A DNA stretch of 64,000 bases from UKL13-3 sp964392775 (GCA_964392775.1 CAYMRD010000015.1:6235-70234), one strand, 5' to 3'; positions 39,743-48,704 are shown, counted from the stretch's first letter. Translations and numbers: made by a program. Notes: generated from the sequence alone by a model not told the origin.

Positions 39743-40609
39743 ATGAAAAACACTATTCTTACCGTGTTTGTGATGAGTGCTTTGATTGTGATACTGTTGT
39801 CCAATACGATGAAGGTAACTTCCACGGGCGCTCCCATCGGAAGCACCGGGGCTCCGGGCGAGACCAATTGCGCCCGCTCAGGTTGCCATACAGGCAATAA
39901 CAATGTGAATACCGGAACAGGCATAATGGATATCAGCATTGCTGATTTTAACGGAACATATATACCCGGAAAAACATATACCATCACCGTTACCCTGCAA
40001 CAGGAAAATATCAAACGCTTTGGATTTTCGCTTGCGGCCCTCAATACCAATCATAAAAGTGCCGGGCAGTTAACAGCAACAGACCTGAGCCGCACCCAGG
40101 TGCTCAAAGGAAGCAATCAGTTTGAAGGAAGGGAATATATTACCTACAAAATAATGGGAACCAATCCCTATACAGAACATACCGGTAAATGGACCTTTGA
40201 CTGGACGGCCCCGGCTCAGCAGGAGGGACCGGTATCTTTTTACCTTGCCGGGGTTTCGGCCAATAATGACGGAACCGATCTGGGTGATGAAGTGTATACC
40301 GATTCGCTGGTCGTACCCCGTTCTTCAACAGGAATCAAAAATGTAAAACCGGAATATCCGTTTACGGTTTACCCCAATCCGGTGAAAGAGCATTTTACCG
40401 TTTCGTTTTTGAACAAGGCGAAAGCCGGCACCCAAATTATATTGACCAGCCCCGATGGTCATTCTTCTTATATGCTGTTTGATGGCATCCTGAACAAAGG
40501 AGCTCAGACAATTGAATGCGTTAAGCCACTAAATCTTGACAAAGGTGTGTATTTGCTTCACCTGAAACAAAACACAACCGGTCTTACTCAAAAACTTGTA
40601 ATCGACTAA
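39743..40609 (+). CDS. Exported protein with CX4CH motif, anchor-V-like domain and T9SS tail
   Basis: 288 residues; signal peptide MKNTILTVFVMSALIVILLSNTM. Right after it come C43-ARSG-C48-H49, a CX4CH spacing known in some c-type cytochromes. The next domain (about 60-195) is the one called choice-of-anchor V in Bacteroidota (YIPGKTYTITVTLQQ, GKWTFDWTAPAQQEGPVSFYLAGVSANNDG). A T9SS type A tail closes it (about 210-288, TVYPNPVKEHFTVSF, DKGVYLLHLKQ). Haem attachment is inference from the motif. The next gene is a paralogue starting at the stop codon (TAATG). Confidence 0.82.
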   Translation: MKNTILTVFVMSALIVILLSNTMKVTSTGAPIGSTGAPGETNCARSGCHTGNNNVNTGTGIMDISIADFNGTYIPGKTYTITVTLQQENIKRFGFSLAALNTNHKSAGQLTATDLSRTQVLKGSNQFEGREYITYKIMGTNPYTEHTGKWTFDWTAPAQQEGPVSFYLAGVSANNDGTDLGDEVYTDSLVVPRSSTGIKNVKPEYPFTVYPNPVKEHFTVSFLNKAKAGTQIILTSPDGHSSYMLFDGILNKGAQTIECVKPLNLDKGVYLLHLKQNTTGLTQKLVID

Positions 40610-41484
40610 TGAAAAAGTTTGCAATCATATTATCACTCACACTGTCGGTAATACTGTTTACCGCTGCTGTTGAAAAAGTTAACAAAAGTGCCGGACCGCC
40701 TTCCTGCCATGCAGGTGAGCCACCTAACAATACAAACTGCACCAATTGCCACAATGATGGGGTTGTGAATACAGGTTCGGCCGATGTATGGCTCGACTTA
40801 GGGGGAGCCGATACTGAATATATCCCCGGCAAAACATATACGATTTCAATTTCGGTTTCAAAGCCCGGAATGCGCAGGGCCGGGTTTCAATGCATCGCTT
40901 TGCAGGATGACAATGATAAAATCAGTCCGGGCCTGTTTACCTTAACGGATGAAAGCCGAACACAGCTGCTCGACAAAAACGCCCCACATTCAGGAGGATG
41001 CTTTGAAGAAGACCGTGTGTGGATAGAGCATACATACGCAGGAAACAGCAGCAATGATTCGGGCATCAGCAGGTGGTCGTATCACTGGAAAGCACCCGCA
41101 AACGGAGTGGGTTCCATCACATTTTACCTTGCAGCTTTAGAAGCCAATAACGACCTGACCGAATCGGGTGATCATGTATACACCCTCAAAAAAACAATCA
41201 CAGGATTACCTGTTGGCATTCGGGAAGTGGAAGCTAAAGAGGTTTTTAATATCTATCCGACACCGGTAACCGATGAACTTTATTTGACTCTGAACAACAC
41301 GATTCCAAAAGAATTAAAATTATATACTGCTACCGGAAAACTCATCAGGGTATGGTATCCCGATGGCATGCAAATACAACAGCAAACCATTAAACTTTCA
41401 ACTGCTGATATCCCTTCCGGAATCTACCTGCTCTCGGTCACTACCGGTTCGGCAACCTCGGTCCAAAAGGTTTTAATACGGTGA
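40609..41484 (+). CDS. Exported protein with CXXCH motif, anchor-V-like domain and T9SS tail
   Basis: 291 residues; signal peptide MKKFAIILSLTLSVILFTAA. C44-TN-C47-H48 is a standard c-type haem motif; C33-H34 precedes it. The anchor-V-like domain (YIPGKTYTISISVSKPGM, SRTQLLDKNAPHSGGC, SYHWKAPANGVGSITFYLAALEANND) is clearly paralogous to the gene upstream. The T9SS tail includes FNIYPTPVTDELYLTL and IPSGIYLLSVTTG. It overlaps the upstream gene by one base, so the two are translated together. The role may be extracellular electron transfer or simply a stabilised surface fold. Confidence 0.82.
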   Translation: MKKFAIILSLTLSVILFTAAVEKVNKSAGPPSCHAGEPPNNTNCTNCHNDGVVNTGSADVWLDLGGADTEYIPGKTYTISISVSKPGMRRAGFQCIALQDDNDKISPGLFTLTDESRTQLLDKNAPHSGGCFEEDRVWIEHTYAGNSSNDSGISRWSYHWKAPANGVGSITFYLAALEANNDLTESGDHVYTLKKTITGLPVGIREVEAKEVFNIYPTPVTDELYLTLNNTIPKELKLYTATGKLIRVWYPDGMQIQQQTIKLSTADIPSGIYLLSVTTGSATSVQKVLIR

Positions 41485-41502
41485 TGCCCCTTATAACACG
41501 AA

Positions 41503-42132
41503 TTACTTTCCTTTCATCCAATTGCTCATCCAACCCTGCATTTTTTCCATACCGTCCTTCATCTGACGGTTCCATTCTTCAATATTTTCACGGGTCAGGT
41601 CGCGGGCTTTTTCGGCCGTTTGTTGCAGGTCGGCAATTTTTTCCTGAATATCCTTACGTGCTTTTTCAACTTCGTCTTTCGCTCCCATTTTGGCCAGTGT
41701 AAACTGGAGTTGGGCAATTTCCAATCCTGTTTTGATGGCTTTGGAGTGGTTTTCGAACAACTCCATCATATACCCGTAATTACCATGATAGGCCAACTTA
41801 CCCGCGGCTATCACTTCCTGAACTGCGGTGTCAATTTTTTTGCGTTGGGTTTCAAACAGCTCTTTTGTTTCGGCTGTACCCAGATTCAGCTGAAGGTTTA
41901 AAGCTTCCAGTTTTCCTCTGAGTGTTTTGAGTTGCTCTTCCGTCATGTCGGTAGCCGCATCCGCATTGGTTTTAATAGTCTCAACCCAACTGCGTAATTG
42001 TGCCTTTTGTTTTTCAAAGGCTTCGGCTGCGTCCATTTTTCCCAGTGAAAACTGAACACGCATTTCTTCCAGTGAAGTTTTCCAGCTTTCGAAAAGCTGC
42101 TTCAATTGTTCTTCTGTTTGTTTGGTATTCAT
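41503..42132 (-). CDS. Soluble coiled-coil protein, unknown function
   Basis: 209 residues, almost entirely predicted helix with heptad-like spacing and many Lys/Glu (QTEEQLKQLFESWKTSLEEMRVQFSLGKMDAAEAFEKQKAQL). Two internal repeats: SLGKMDAAEAFEKQKAQL near 30-47 and NLGTAETKELFETQRKKI near 80-100, with LAKMGAKDEVEKARKDI near 145. No signal peptide or membrane segment. I recognise no family. Convergent with the T9SS gene upstream, 18 bases apart. Confidence 0.7.
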   Translation of the reverse strand: MNTKQTEEQLKQLFESWKTSLEEMRVQFSLGKMDAAEAFEKQKAQLRSWVETIKTNADAATDMTEEQLKTLRGKLEALNLQLNLGTAETKELFETQRKKIDTAVQEVIAAGKLAYHGNYGYMMELFENHSKAIKTGLEIAQLQFTLAKMGAKDEVEKARKDIQEKIADLQQTAEKARDLTRENIEEWNRQMKDGMEKMQGWMSNWMKGK

Positions 42133-42180
42133 GGTGAGAGTTGGTTATTTGTTATTCAGTTATTGGTTAATTAGGCTTCG

Positions 42181-42198
42181 TCCCGAAAGCTTTCGGGA
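42181..42198. repeat. Perfect 18-base palindrome
   Basis: tcccgaaagctttcggga, in the gap between the coiled-coil gene and coaD. Palindromes of this kind occur in many Bacteroidota gaps; role unknown. Could be a repeat remnant or a protein-binding site. Confidence 0.6.
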
Positions 42199-42275
42199 TA
42201 GCCAGTCAGTGCTAATTGGTTTGCAATTCGTTCATTAGAATCATCTGCACATTTTCACATCTGTAAATCTGCACA

Positions 42276-42734
42276 TCAAAATTTCACTTCCTTCGGCAAA
42301 TACGGAGCAGCATTGCCTCCGTTGCGGATCAAATCGCGCACCACCGATGAGCTGATGGGCGTGTATTCAGGATCGCACATCAAAAACACAGATTCGATAT
42401 GATGGCTCACCAGCTTATTCATCTGTGCAATATTTTTCTCGTAATCAAAATCACTCATATTGCGCAAACCTCTCAAAATATAATTGGCGTTTATTTTTTG
42501 GCAAAAGTCTACCGTCAGTCCTTCATACGATTCAACCCGCACGCTGGGTGTTTGTTTAAAGATTTCTTTAATCCAGTTTTCGCGTTGCTCCAACGGAAAC
42601 AAGGTTGATTTTGAACTGTTGTGCCCGATGCCGATTACAATTTCATCAAACAACGGAATGGCACGTTCCAATATGTTGAGATGCCCGACTGTGATGGGGT
42701 CAAACGTTCCGGGGAATAAAGCAATACGCTTCAT
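42276..42734 (-). CDS. coaD: Phosphopantetheine adenylyltransferase
   Basis: Penultimate step of coenzyme A synthesis (4'-phosphopantetheine + ATP). 152 residues. The nucleotidyltransferase motif is in LFPGTFDPITVGHLNIL (GTFDP and T/HxGH, here TVGH), GIGHNSSKS and ISSSVVRDLI. The frame is open 18 codons further upstream, but the ATG at 42734 gives the conserved N-terminus. Lies 34 bases after nnrD in the same direction. Confidence 0.95.
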   Translation of the reverse strand: MKRIALFPGTFDPITVGHLNILERAIPLFDEIVIGIGHNSSKSTLFPLEQRENWIKEIFKQTPSVRVESYEGLTVDFCQKINANYILRGLRNMSDFDYEKNIAQMNKLVSHHIESVFLMCDPEYTPISSSVVRDLIRNGGNAAPYLPKEVKF

Positions 42735-42768
42735 AAGTGCTGATATATTTATTACGAAACAACCGAAT

Positions 42769-44289
42769 TTAACTGAATAATCCCGCAAAAACTTGCGGAA
42801 TCATTTCAATAATATCGCTTGCCAGCATCGTTTGTTTGCCCGACTCTACCCATTTATCGGCACAAAGCCCATGCAAATACACACCCAAAATAGCCGCTTC
42901 CGAAGGCAAATATCCCTGAGTCAGCAATCCCGTGATGATGCCCGTTAATACATCACCGCTGCCTGCGGTGGCCAATGCAGGATTTCCGGAGCTGTTCACA
43001 TACAACCGACCATCAGGCAAAGCAATGGTTGAATAAGCGCCTTTGAGCACCACCACCACTCCGTATTGATGGGCAAAATGTTTTTGTTTTTGCAACCGCT
43101 CAAAAGACGAATGACTGATTCCCGCCAAACGGTCAAACTCTTTGGGATGAGGTGTAATTACACAGTTTTGAGGAAAGGTAAATCCTTTTTGATGGATGGT
43201 TTCCGAAACGATATTCAGCGCATCCGCATCCAACACACAAGGTTGTTTAAGCTGACGAACCCATGGATCGAGTGCTTTGGCTGTAAAAGGATGCGTACCC
43301 AAACCCGGTCCTGCACCCACGGCAGCATAAGCTGATGTGTCGGGCAATTGCCTGATTTCATACAACTCCTCATCGGTTAATACCATAGCCTCGGGTAAGG
43401 TTGATTGCAAAACCGTAAATCCTACCTTGGGAACATAGGCCGTTAACAATCCGCAACCGCTTCGCAATGCGGCCCGTGATGCCAATACAGCCGCTCCCAG
43501 TTTACCATAACTCCCGGCCACCATCAGTGCATGTCCGAATACGCCTTTATGCCCAAACTTCGGACGGGGTTTAACGATGTTGTGAACTAAATCCTGTGTC
43601 ACATAAAAAATGGATGAATCAACTGTTGAAGGAAAATCAGGATGCAAACCAATATCCAAGACCTTAACAATTCCTGCATAGGGCGCACACCCCGCATGAA
43701 AAAAAGAAAGCTTGGGCAATTGAAACGTCAGGGTATAATCAGCTTCGATAATGGAACCTTTGTGCAATTGTTCCACATCATATACTTCGGCCGGCAATCC
43801 ACTGGGAACATCAATGGAAACAACCGTTGCCTCCGACAGATTGACCTTATCAATCAACAAAGCCGAGAGACCCGTTAAGGCCCTGTTTAATCCACTCCCA
43901 AACATCGCATCCACCACACAATCGGTGGAACCAAATCCGGGGAAATCTTTTTCGGAGTGAACCGCAAGGGTTTCAACATTTTTGGGTAATTTATGTTGCT
44001 GCGCTTGTTGGTCGGCCGATACAGGCGCATCAGGACTGGTATACACCACTTTCACCGCCATGTTTGTGTACGACAACAAACGGGCAATTACCAGTCCATC
44101 GCCTCCGTTGTTTCCGGGACCACATAAAACCGTAACTCCCGAAAGTTTTTTATTGGAAGCAAGAAGATCAAGAATCGTATCGGTACATGCGGAAGCTGCC
44201 CTTTCCATCAATTCCACAGATGAAACAGGTTCATGCAGGATGGTATAGGCATCCCAATCTCGGATTTGTTCGGCCGTAAGAAGTTTCAT
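42769..44289 (-). CDS. nnrD: Bifunctional NAD(P)H-hydrate epimerase / ADP-dependent NAD(P)H-hydrate dehydratase
   Basis: Repairs hydrated NAD(P)H. 506 residues, a fusion of two domains. N-terminal YjeF_N epimerase (about 1-215; GPGNNGGDGLVIARLL, SIDVPSGLPAE). C-terminal carbohydrate-kinase-like dehydratase (about 235-506; GHALMVAGSYGKLGAAVLASRAALRSG, VLDADALN, AGSGDVLTGIITGLL). Part of the DUF3822-rsmD-nnrD-coaD run. Confidence 0.93.
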   Translation of the reverse strand: MKLLTAEQIRDWDAYTILHEPVSSVELMERAASACTDTILDLLASNKKLSGVTVLCGPGNNGGDGLVIARLLSYTNMAVKVVYTSPDAPVSADQQAQQHKLPKNVETLAVHSEKDFPGFGSTDCVVDAMFGSGLNRALTGLSALLIDKVNLSEATVVSIDVPSGLPAEVYDVEQLHKGSIIEADYTLTFQLPKLSFFHAGCAPYAGIVKVLDIGLHPDFPSTVDSSIFYVTQDLVHNIVKPRPKFGHKGVFGHALMVAGSYGKLGAAVLASRAALRSGCGLLTAYVPKVGFTVLQSTLPEAMVLTDEELYEIRQLPDTSAYAAVGAGPGLGTHPFTAKALDPWVRQLKQPCVLDADALNIVSETIHQKGFTFPQNCVITPHPKEFDRLAGISHSSFERLQKQKHFAHQYGVVVVLKGAYSTIALPDGRLYVNSSGNPALATAGSGDVLTGIITGLLTQGYLPSEAAILGVYLHGLCADKWVESGKQTMLASDIIEMIPQVFAGLFS

Positions 44290-44310
44290 TTCTTACCCGA
44301 AGATAGGCAA

Positions 44311-44850
44311 TTATGAAGAGGTCAGGAAAAAACTAAATGCTGATTGTCCGTATACTCGCTTTTCGGTAAAACCCGGCTCATTGTTCAAGTCCAAGAGCGT
44401 TTCATGCTCTACCACCAAACAACCACCTTTGTTTAGCAAGTTGCGCTCGTTTACCAAGCGTGGTAGTTCCATCAATTGTTTGTGAGCATAAGGCGCATCT
44501 GCAAAAATAAAATCGTAGGTATCGGTTGTGGTTTTTAAAAATGTAAACGCATCCTTGCGCACCACATCGAGTTGTTCCAGCTTCAGCTTTTGTTTCATAC
44601 TTTTAATGAACGCTACACACTTATCGCTTAAATCAACAGCCGTAATCTGTTTCGCTCCGCGAGAGGCAAACTCATAAGCAATATTGCCTGTACCGCTAAA
44701 CAAGTCCAACACCTTGAGCGATTCGATATCAAACTGATTTTCTATGATATTGAACAAACTCTCTTTAGCCCTGTCGGTTGTTGGCCTCACGGGTAATCCT
44801 TTGGGAGGCTGAATAAGAATACTTTTATGTAAACCGCTTATGATTCGCAC
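44311..44850 (-). CDS. rsmD: 16S rRNA (guanine966-N2)-methyltransferase
   Basis: 179 residues. SAM-binding motif LDLFSGTGNIAYEFASRGA, and the N-terminus MRIISGLHKS...RPTTDRAKESLFNII is diagnostic for RsmD. The catalytic motif is D118-A-P-Y121 where relatives usually have (D/N)PP(Y/F). Start GTG at 44850, overlapping the DUF3822 stop by 13 bases, which suggests translational coupling. nnrD follows 21 bases later. Confidence 0.92.
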   Translation of the reverse strand: MRIISGLHKSILIQPPKGLPVRPTTDRAKESLFNIIENQFDIESLKVLDLFSGTGNIAYEFASRGAKQITAVDLSDKCVAFIKSMKQKLKLEQLDVVRKDAFTFLKTTTDTYDFIFADAPYAHKQLMELPRLVNERNLLNKGGCLVVEHETLLDLNNEPGFTEKRVYGQSAFSFFLTSS

Positions 44851-45707
44851 AACAAAACAGAAAGTGAAGTATAATATTGCTGGTCCTGAAACTCCCGGAA
44901 GGAAGCCGGATAACTAATGCCGTCAGGGCGTTTAAACAACTCCACACCCGGCACATACTTGCGCAACAATTGCAATAAAGCTCCGTTGGCATTCACATCT
45001 CCGCACAAAACAATTTCGAGTTTATCGGATGTTATTTTTTGTTGTTCGGCCACCGATAAAATAAAATAAATAATATCCGTTTCGGCTTCAAACCCAAAGG
45101 TATTTACAAACCGCAGTTCGTGCTGGTGAAAATGCACCACATCCATGAAGGTTTCATGGATATTGACAAACAACGTTTCATGTCCTTTCCGGTTCTGCAC
45201 TAAAAACGACTCGAGCATAAACTCGGCATAATGCCTGATATCGGCATGCGGGAACAAAACTTTGAGCGTGCTGTAAAAAATATCGGGAACGGCATACACA
45301 TTTACCCAATGACGGGAATCAATGCGATTGCTTTTCACTGCATAAAACTTAGGCAACTCATGCAGGTTTTGCAAAACCATGGGTGCAGATTCCTGGTCAA
45401 AAAGCACATCGGGCACAATGGTAAACTGTGGTGTTTCAAATACCAGATGGGTATTGCGGTACTCGCGTCCAAACAGTTCTTCTCCTTCCAATAACGACCT
45501 CATCTCAAACAATCCCTTTTGAAACAAACTGTTATCAGTTACATCAAATACGGTTAAGCCCACAATGCGGGTTTTGCCGGCATCAGCCACCAACAAGGTC
45601 AAACGGTTGGATGCCGCATGAACCCACAGGTCGCAACGGGTATCAATCTCGGCCAATAATTCGCGGTCGATGAACTTTTTTATAACAGGGAGTGTTTGTG
45701 TGCTCAT
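44838..45707 (-). CDS. DUF3822 family protein
   Basis: 289 residues. Matches the Bacteroidota-specific DUF3822 family (DLWVHAASNRLTLLVAD, the ETLFVNIHETFMDVVHFHQHELRFVNTFGFEAETDIIYF block, KLEIVLCGDVNANGALLQLLRKYVPGVELFKRPDG). The layout suggests an actin/ribonuclease-H-like fold, but function is unknown. It is regularly found directly before rsmD, as here, where the genes overlap by 13 bases. Confidence 0.88.
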   Translation of the reverse strand: MSTQTLPVIKKFIDRELLAEIDTRCDLWVHAASNRLTLLVADAGKTRIVGLTVFDVTDNSLFQKGLFEMRSLLEGEELFGREYRNTHLVFETPQFTIVPDVLFDQESAPMVLQNLHELPKFYAVKSNRIDSRHWVNVYAVPDIFYSTLKVLFPHADIRHYAEFMLESFLVQNRKGHETLFVNIHETFMDVVHFHQHELRFVNTFGFEAETDIIYFILSVAEQQKITSDKLEIVLCGDVNANGALLQLLRKYVPGVELFKRPDGISYPASFREFQDQQYYTSLSVLLCES

Positions 45708-45727
45708 GGTTATTTTGTGTACTTTCG
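45695..45727 (+). promoter_or_regulatory. Candidate promoter for the thioesterase/GT-C genes
   Basis: TTTG at 45695-45698, 21-base spacer, TACTTTCG at 45720-45727, close to the Bacteroidota consensus. It lies at the 5' end of the divergent DUF3822 gene, 100 bases before the thioesterase ATG. Confidence 0.4.
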
Positions 45728-45735
45728 CACTGCCC

Positions 45736-45743
45736 CAAAAGTA
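45736..45743 (-). promoter_or_regulatory. Candidate -7 box for the DUF3822-rsmD-nnrD-coaD operon
   Basis: TACTTTTG on the minus strand fits TAnnTTTG exactly, 28 bases before the DUF3822 ATG; no clear -33 element. Confidence 0.4.
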
Positions 45744-45826
45744 ATCATTTTAGGCATTTGATAAATATTTCGGGGCATAATTTCACTTTGATTCAAACAC
45801 TCTGAATACATAAAACATAGAGATTC

Positions 45827-46276
45827 ATGATACTTACACCTCAGGAAACCGACTTTGTTCAAATGGTGAGGGATAAAATTGGCGGAAACCATTTCACCAG
45901 TTTTATCGGATTTAATATTCATACCATTGAAGCCGGTTTGATTGAAGGCTCCTTAAACCTCGAACAACATCACCTGCAGCAGATGGAGTTTGTGCATGGA
46001 GGTGTAACGGCAACCGTATCGGATATTGTGGCCGGATTCGCGGCTTTTACCCTTGTCAAAAAAGGACAGGGGGTTGTGACCGTTGAAATGAAAGTTTCCT
46101 ATTTTAACCCGGGCAAAGGCTCAAAGCTGATTGCCAAAGGGCAGGTTGTAAAGGCCGGCAGCCGGCTGCATTTTTGCGAAAGCGAATTGTGGGTGGAGAA
46201 CAACGGTCAGCTCACCCAAATAGCCAAAGCCAGTGCCACCATGGCCATTGTTAATCCCGAAGACATCAAACGATAA
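45827..46276 (+). CDS. PaaI-family hotdog-fold thioesterase
   Basis: 149 residues, hotdog fold. HGGVTATVSDIVAGFAAF contains the HGG motif and the catalytic-type aspartate in SDIVAG; VTVEMKVSYFNPGKG is the conserved substrate strand. The enzyme cleaves acyl-CoA thioesters, possibly phenylacetyl-CoA-like, with the specific substrate not determinable. The GT-C gene begins 8 bases later. Confidence 0.9.
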   Translation: MILTPQETDFVQMVRDKIGGNHFTSFIGFNIHTIEAGLIEGSLNLEQHHLQQMEFVHGGVTATVSDIVAGFAAFTLVKKGQGVVTVEMKVSYFNPGKGSKLIAKGQVVKAGSRLHFCESELWVENNGQLTQIAKASATMAIVNPEDIKR

Positions 46277-46284
46277 CTTACATT

Positions 46285-47799
46285 ATGTTAGCATCCATCC
46301 AAACCTATTATCAAAAACATCCATTTCGTACCATTCTGTTTTTAGGATTGGTTGTACGTGTAATCTCAGCCATCTTCTCAAGAGGGTTCGGATTTTCGGA
46401 CGATCATTTTATGGTGATTGAAGTAGCCCAGCAATGGCTGGATGGACGTGACGACAACCGCTGGCTGCCCTGGAACGGCAATACCGACACCAACGGTCCA
46501 AGTTTATTATACCCGGGATTGCATTTTGCCTTGTTTTGGCTGCTCCAAAAAATCAGCATCACCGACCCTGATACAAAAATGTATATCGTTCGGATGATAC
46601 ATGCTTTGTACAGCATGCTGATTGTATATTATTCGTTTAAAATCTCAAACAAACTTAGTGGTAAAGAAGTAGCCAAACGTGTAGGACTTATTGTTGCCTT
46701 GTTTTGGATGTTGCCAATGATGAGTGTTCGCAATGCCGTGGAGATTGTTTGTATTCCACCATTGCTGGCCGCCACCTGGATGTTGCTCAATGCAGATGAA
46801 CGCAAACAAAAAATGCTGGCTTACCTGCTGGCAGGATTGGTTGCAGGATTGGCTTTCTCCATCCGTTTTCAAACCATTATGTTTATTGGTGGAATGGGAT
46901 TGGCTTTATGGATTAGTCGCAAATGGATGGAAGGAATCGTGTTTGGCATTGGAGCCTTATTGAGTATTGTAATCGTGCAAAATGCCATCGACTATACCTT
47001 ATGGGGGCGACCATTTGTAGCCCTAACCTATTATGTTACCTACAATATGGCCAATGCCTATAATTATATTGTTGGACCCTGGTATAATTATATTTTATTG
47101 TTTGCCGGTATACTGGTTCCTCCTGTGAGTTTATTCATCTTCTGGGGGATGGGCAAGTCGTTCAAAAAATACCTGATTGTGGTATTGCCTGCACTTTGCT
47201 TTTTTATCTTTCACAGTTATTTCCCCAATAAACAAGAGCGTTTTGTATTGCCATGTATACCGTTTTTCATCATGGCAGGAATGGCAGGCTGGACAATGGT
47301 GGAACAACAATCCGCCTTTTGGTTAAGCCGTAAAAAATTATTGAAAGGATGCTGGATTTTTTTCTGGTCGGTAAACCTTTTGCTGCTGGCTATTTTCACA
47401 CCCGGTGCTACCAAAATTGCACGGGTTGATGTGATGAGTTATTTGTATACCCACCGCAACAACTGGCAACATTTTATGATTGAGCAAAGCACTTCATGGA
47501 ACATCGTGATCCCACCCATGTATTATGCAGGAAGCTTCCCTTCGTATTATGGTGTATGCGGTGAGTTCCCTGTAGATACCGTGTTTGCACAGATCAAACA
47601 AAACAACCAAGCCCTACCCGATTATATTTTGTTTGCCGAAAACAAAGACCTTGATGCCAGAGTTGCCAATATCCGCAAACATGTACCCAACATGGAACTG
47701 GAAGCTGTGATTGAATCGAGTTTTATTGATAAGCTGTTTTACAAACTCAATCCTATCAATACCGAGATTACGTATTTTGTGTACAGGGTGAAAAAGTAA
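46285..47799 (+). CDS. GT-C family mannosyltransferase-like membrane protein
   Basis: 504 residues, about ten membrane helices. The first external loop has FSRGFGFSDDHFMV, an acidic DDH motif in the place of the catalytic GT-C aspartate, and the ENxx/RNAVEIVCIPPLLAATWML segment resembles ALG9/PIG-B-type (GT22) mannosyltransferases. The C-terminal ~100 residues are soluble. Probably transfers a sugar from a lipid-linked donor in envelope or glycoprotein synthesis. Linked to the thioesterase gene by an 8-base gap. Confidence 0.8.
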   Translation: MLASIQTYYQKHPFRTILFLGLVVRVISAIFSRGFGFSDDHFMVIEVAQQWLDGRDDNRWLPWNGNTDTNGPSLLYPGLHFALFWLLQKISITDPDTKMYIVRMIHALYSMLIVYYSFKISNKLSGKEVAKRVGLIVALFWMLPMMSVRNAVEIVCIPPLLAATWMLLNADERKQKMLAYLLAGLVAGLAFSIRFQTIMFIGGMGLALWISRKWMEGIVFGIGALLSIVIVQNAIDYTLWGRPFVALTYYVTYNMANAYNYIVGPWYNYILLFAGILVPPVSLFIFWGMGKSFKKYLIVVLPALCFFIFHSYFPNKQERFVLPCIPFFIMAGMAGWTMVEQQSAFWLSRKKLLKGCWIFFWSVNLLLLAIFTPGATKIARVDVMSYLYTHRNNWQHFMIEQSTSWNIVIPPMYYAGSFPSYYGVCGEFPVDTVFAQIKQNNQALPDYILFAENKDLDARVANIRKHVPNMELEAVIESSFIDKLFYKLNPINTEITYFVYRVKK

Positions 47800-47996
47800 C
47801 AGTAGCAATGGCTTTGTGAAACGTAGAGTCTTTGGGGCAAAATTCGTATTTGCAATACACAGGAGAAAAATACCGCTAGTTTTCTGCTCGCGTGGACTCA
47901 TAACCCAATAACATAATAATCAATAATCAAAACCGTGGAAAAAATGTAGGTATCATCTGCCGGATGTACTGCACATTTGTGCTGTTAAGTAATTAG

Positions 47997-48704
47997 GTGG
48001 ATTCAAATCTTAATCAACTTGACAAACCTAATTATATAATACAAGGAGTGGAACACATCCCAGCATATTCGTTTATTGCCATCGAAGGAAATATTGGAGC
48101 CGGTAAAACTTCGCTGGCTCAAAAGTTAAGTGCTGATTGGAACGCACGCCTGATACAGGAAGAGTTTGAAGGCAATTCATTTCTTCCTAAGTTTTATGAA
48201 GATGCCAGACGATATGCCTTTCCGTTGGAGATGAGTTTTTTGGCTTCCCGTTTCAACCAGCTTAAAAAACAATTGCTGGAGCAGGACTTGTTTCGTTCGG
48301 TAACTGTGAGCGATTATATGTTTGCCAAGTGTATGTTGTTTTCGAAGGTAAACTTGCAGGAAGATGAATACGACTTGTATGTGAAATTGTTTGATATCAT
48401 TAACCTTCAATTACCTCAACCTGATTTGTTGGTATACTTACACAACCCGATTGAAAAGCTGCAGTGGAATATCAGCAACCGGGGCAGAGCGTATGAGCAG
48501 CATATCACAGATGATTACCTTCGTCAGATTGGCGAAGCGTATCAGCAATATCTACAGGTCAACTCGCATTTACGTATTTTAATAATCGATTGCAGCAGCC
48601 TTGATTTTGTGAACAACGAAGACCATTATCAAAATATCAAAGCACTTATCTGTAAAGAATACGAACCCGGCATTCATCATATTAACTGGTTGATGGAGGA
48701 GTGA
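47997..48704 (+). CDS. Deoxynucleoside kinase
   Basis: 235 residues. P-loop GNIGAGKTS (about 32-40), EEFEGNSFLPKFYEDARRYAFPLEMSFLASRF (substrate-binding region of the dNK/dGK family), and a lid arginine in ISNRGRAYEQH. Phosphorylates deoxyribonucleosides for salvage. The extra N-terminus (MDSNLNQLDKPNYIIQGVEHIPAYS) before the P-loop is longer than usual; the start is GTG at 47997. The 197 bases before it hold no other gene. Confidence 0.88.
   Translation: MDSNLNQLDKPNYIIQGVEHIPAYSFIAIEGNIGAGKTSLAQKLSADWNARLIQEEFEGNSFLPKFYEDARRYAFPLEMSFLASRFNQLKKQLLEQDLFRSVTVSDYMFAKCMLFSKVNLQEDEYDLYVKLFDIINLQLPQPDLLVYLHNPIEKLQWNISNRGRAYEQHITDDYLRQIGEAYQQYLQVNSHLRILIIDCSSLDFVNNEDHYQNIKALICKEYEPGIHHINWLMEE

Noticed and set aside
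47800..47996. tRNA or small RNA gene in the gap before the deoxynucleoside kinase
   Set aside because: No acceptor stem, T-loop GGTTCGA-type motif or strong hairpin was found by eye.
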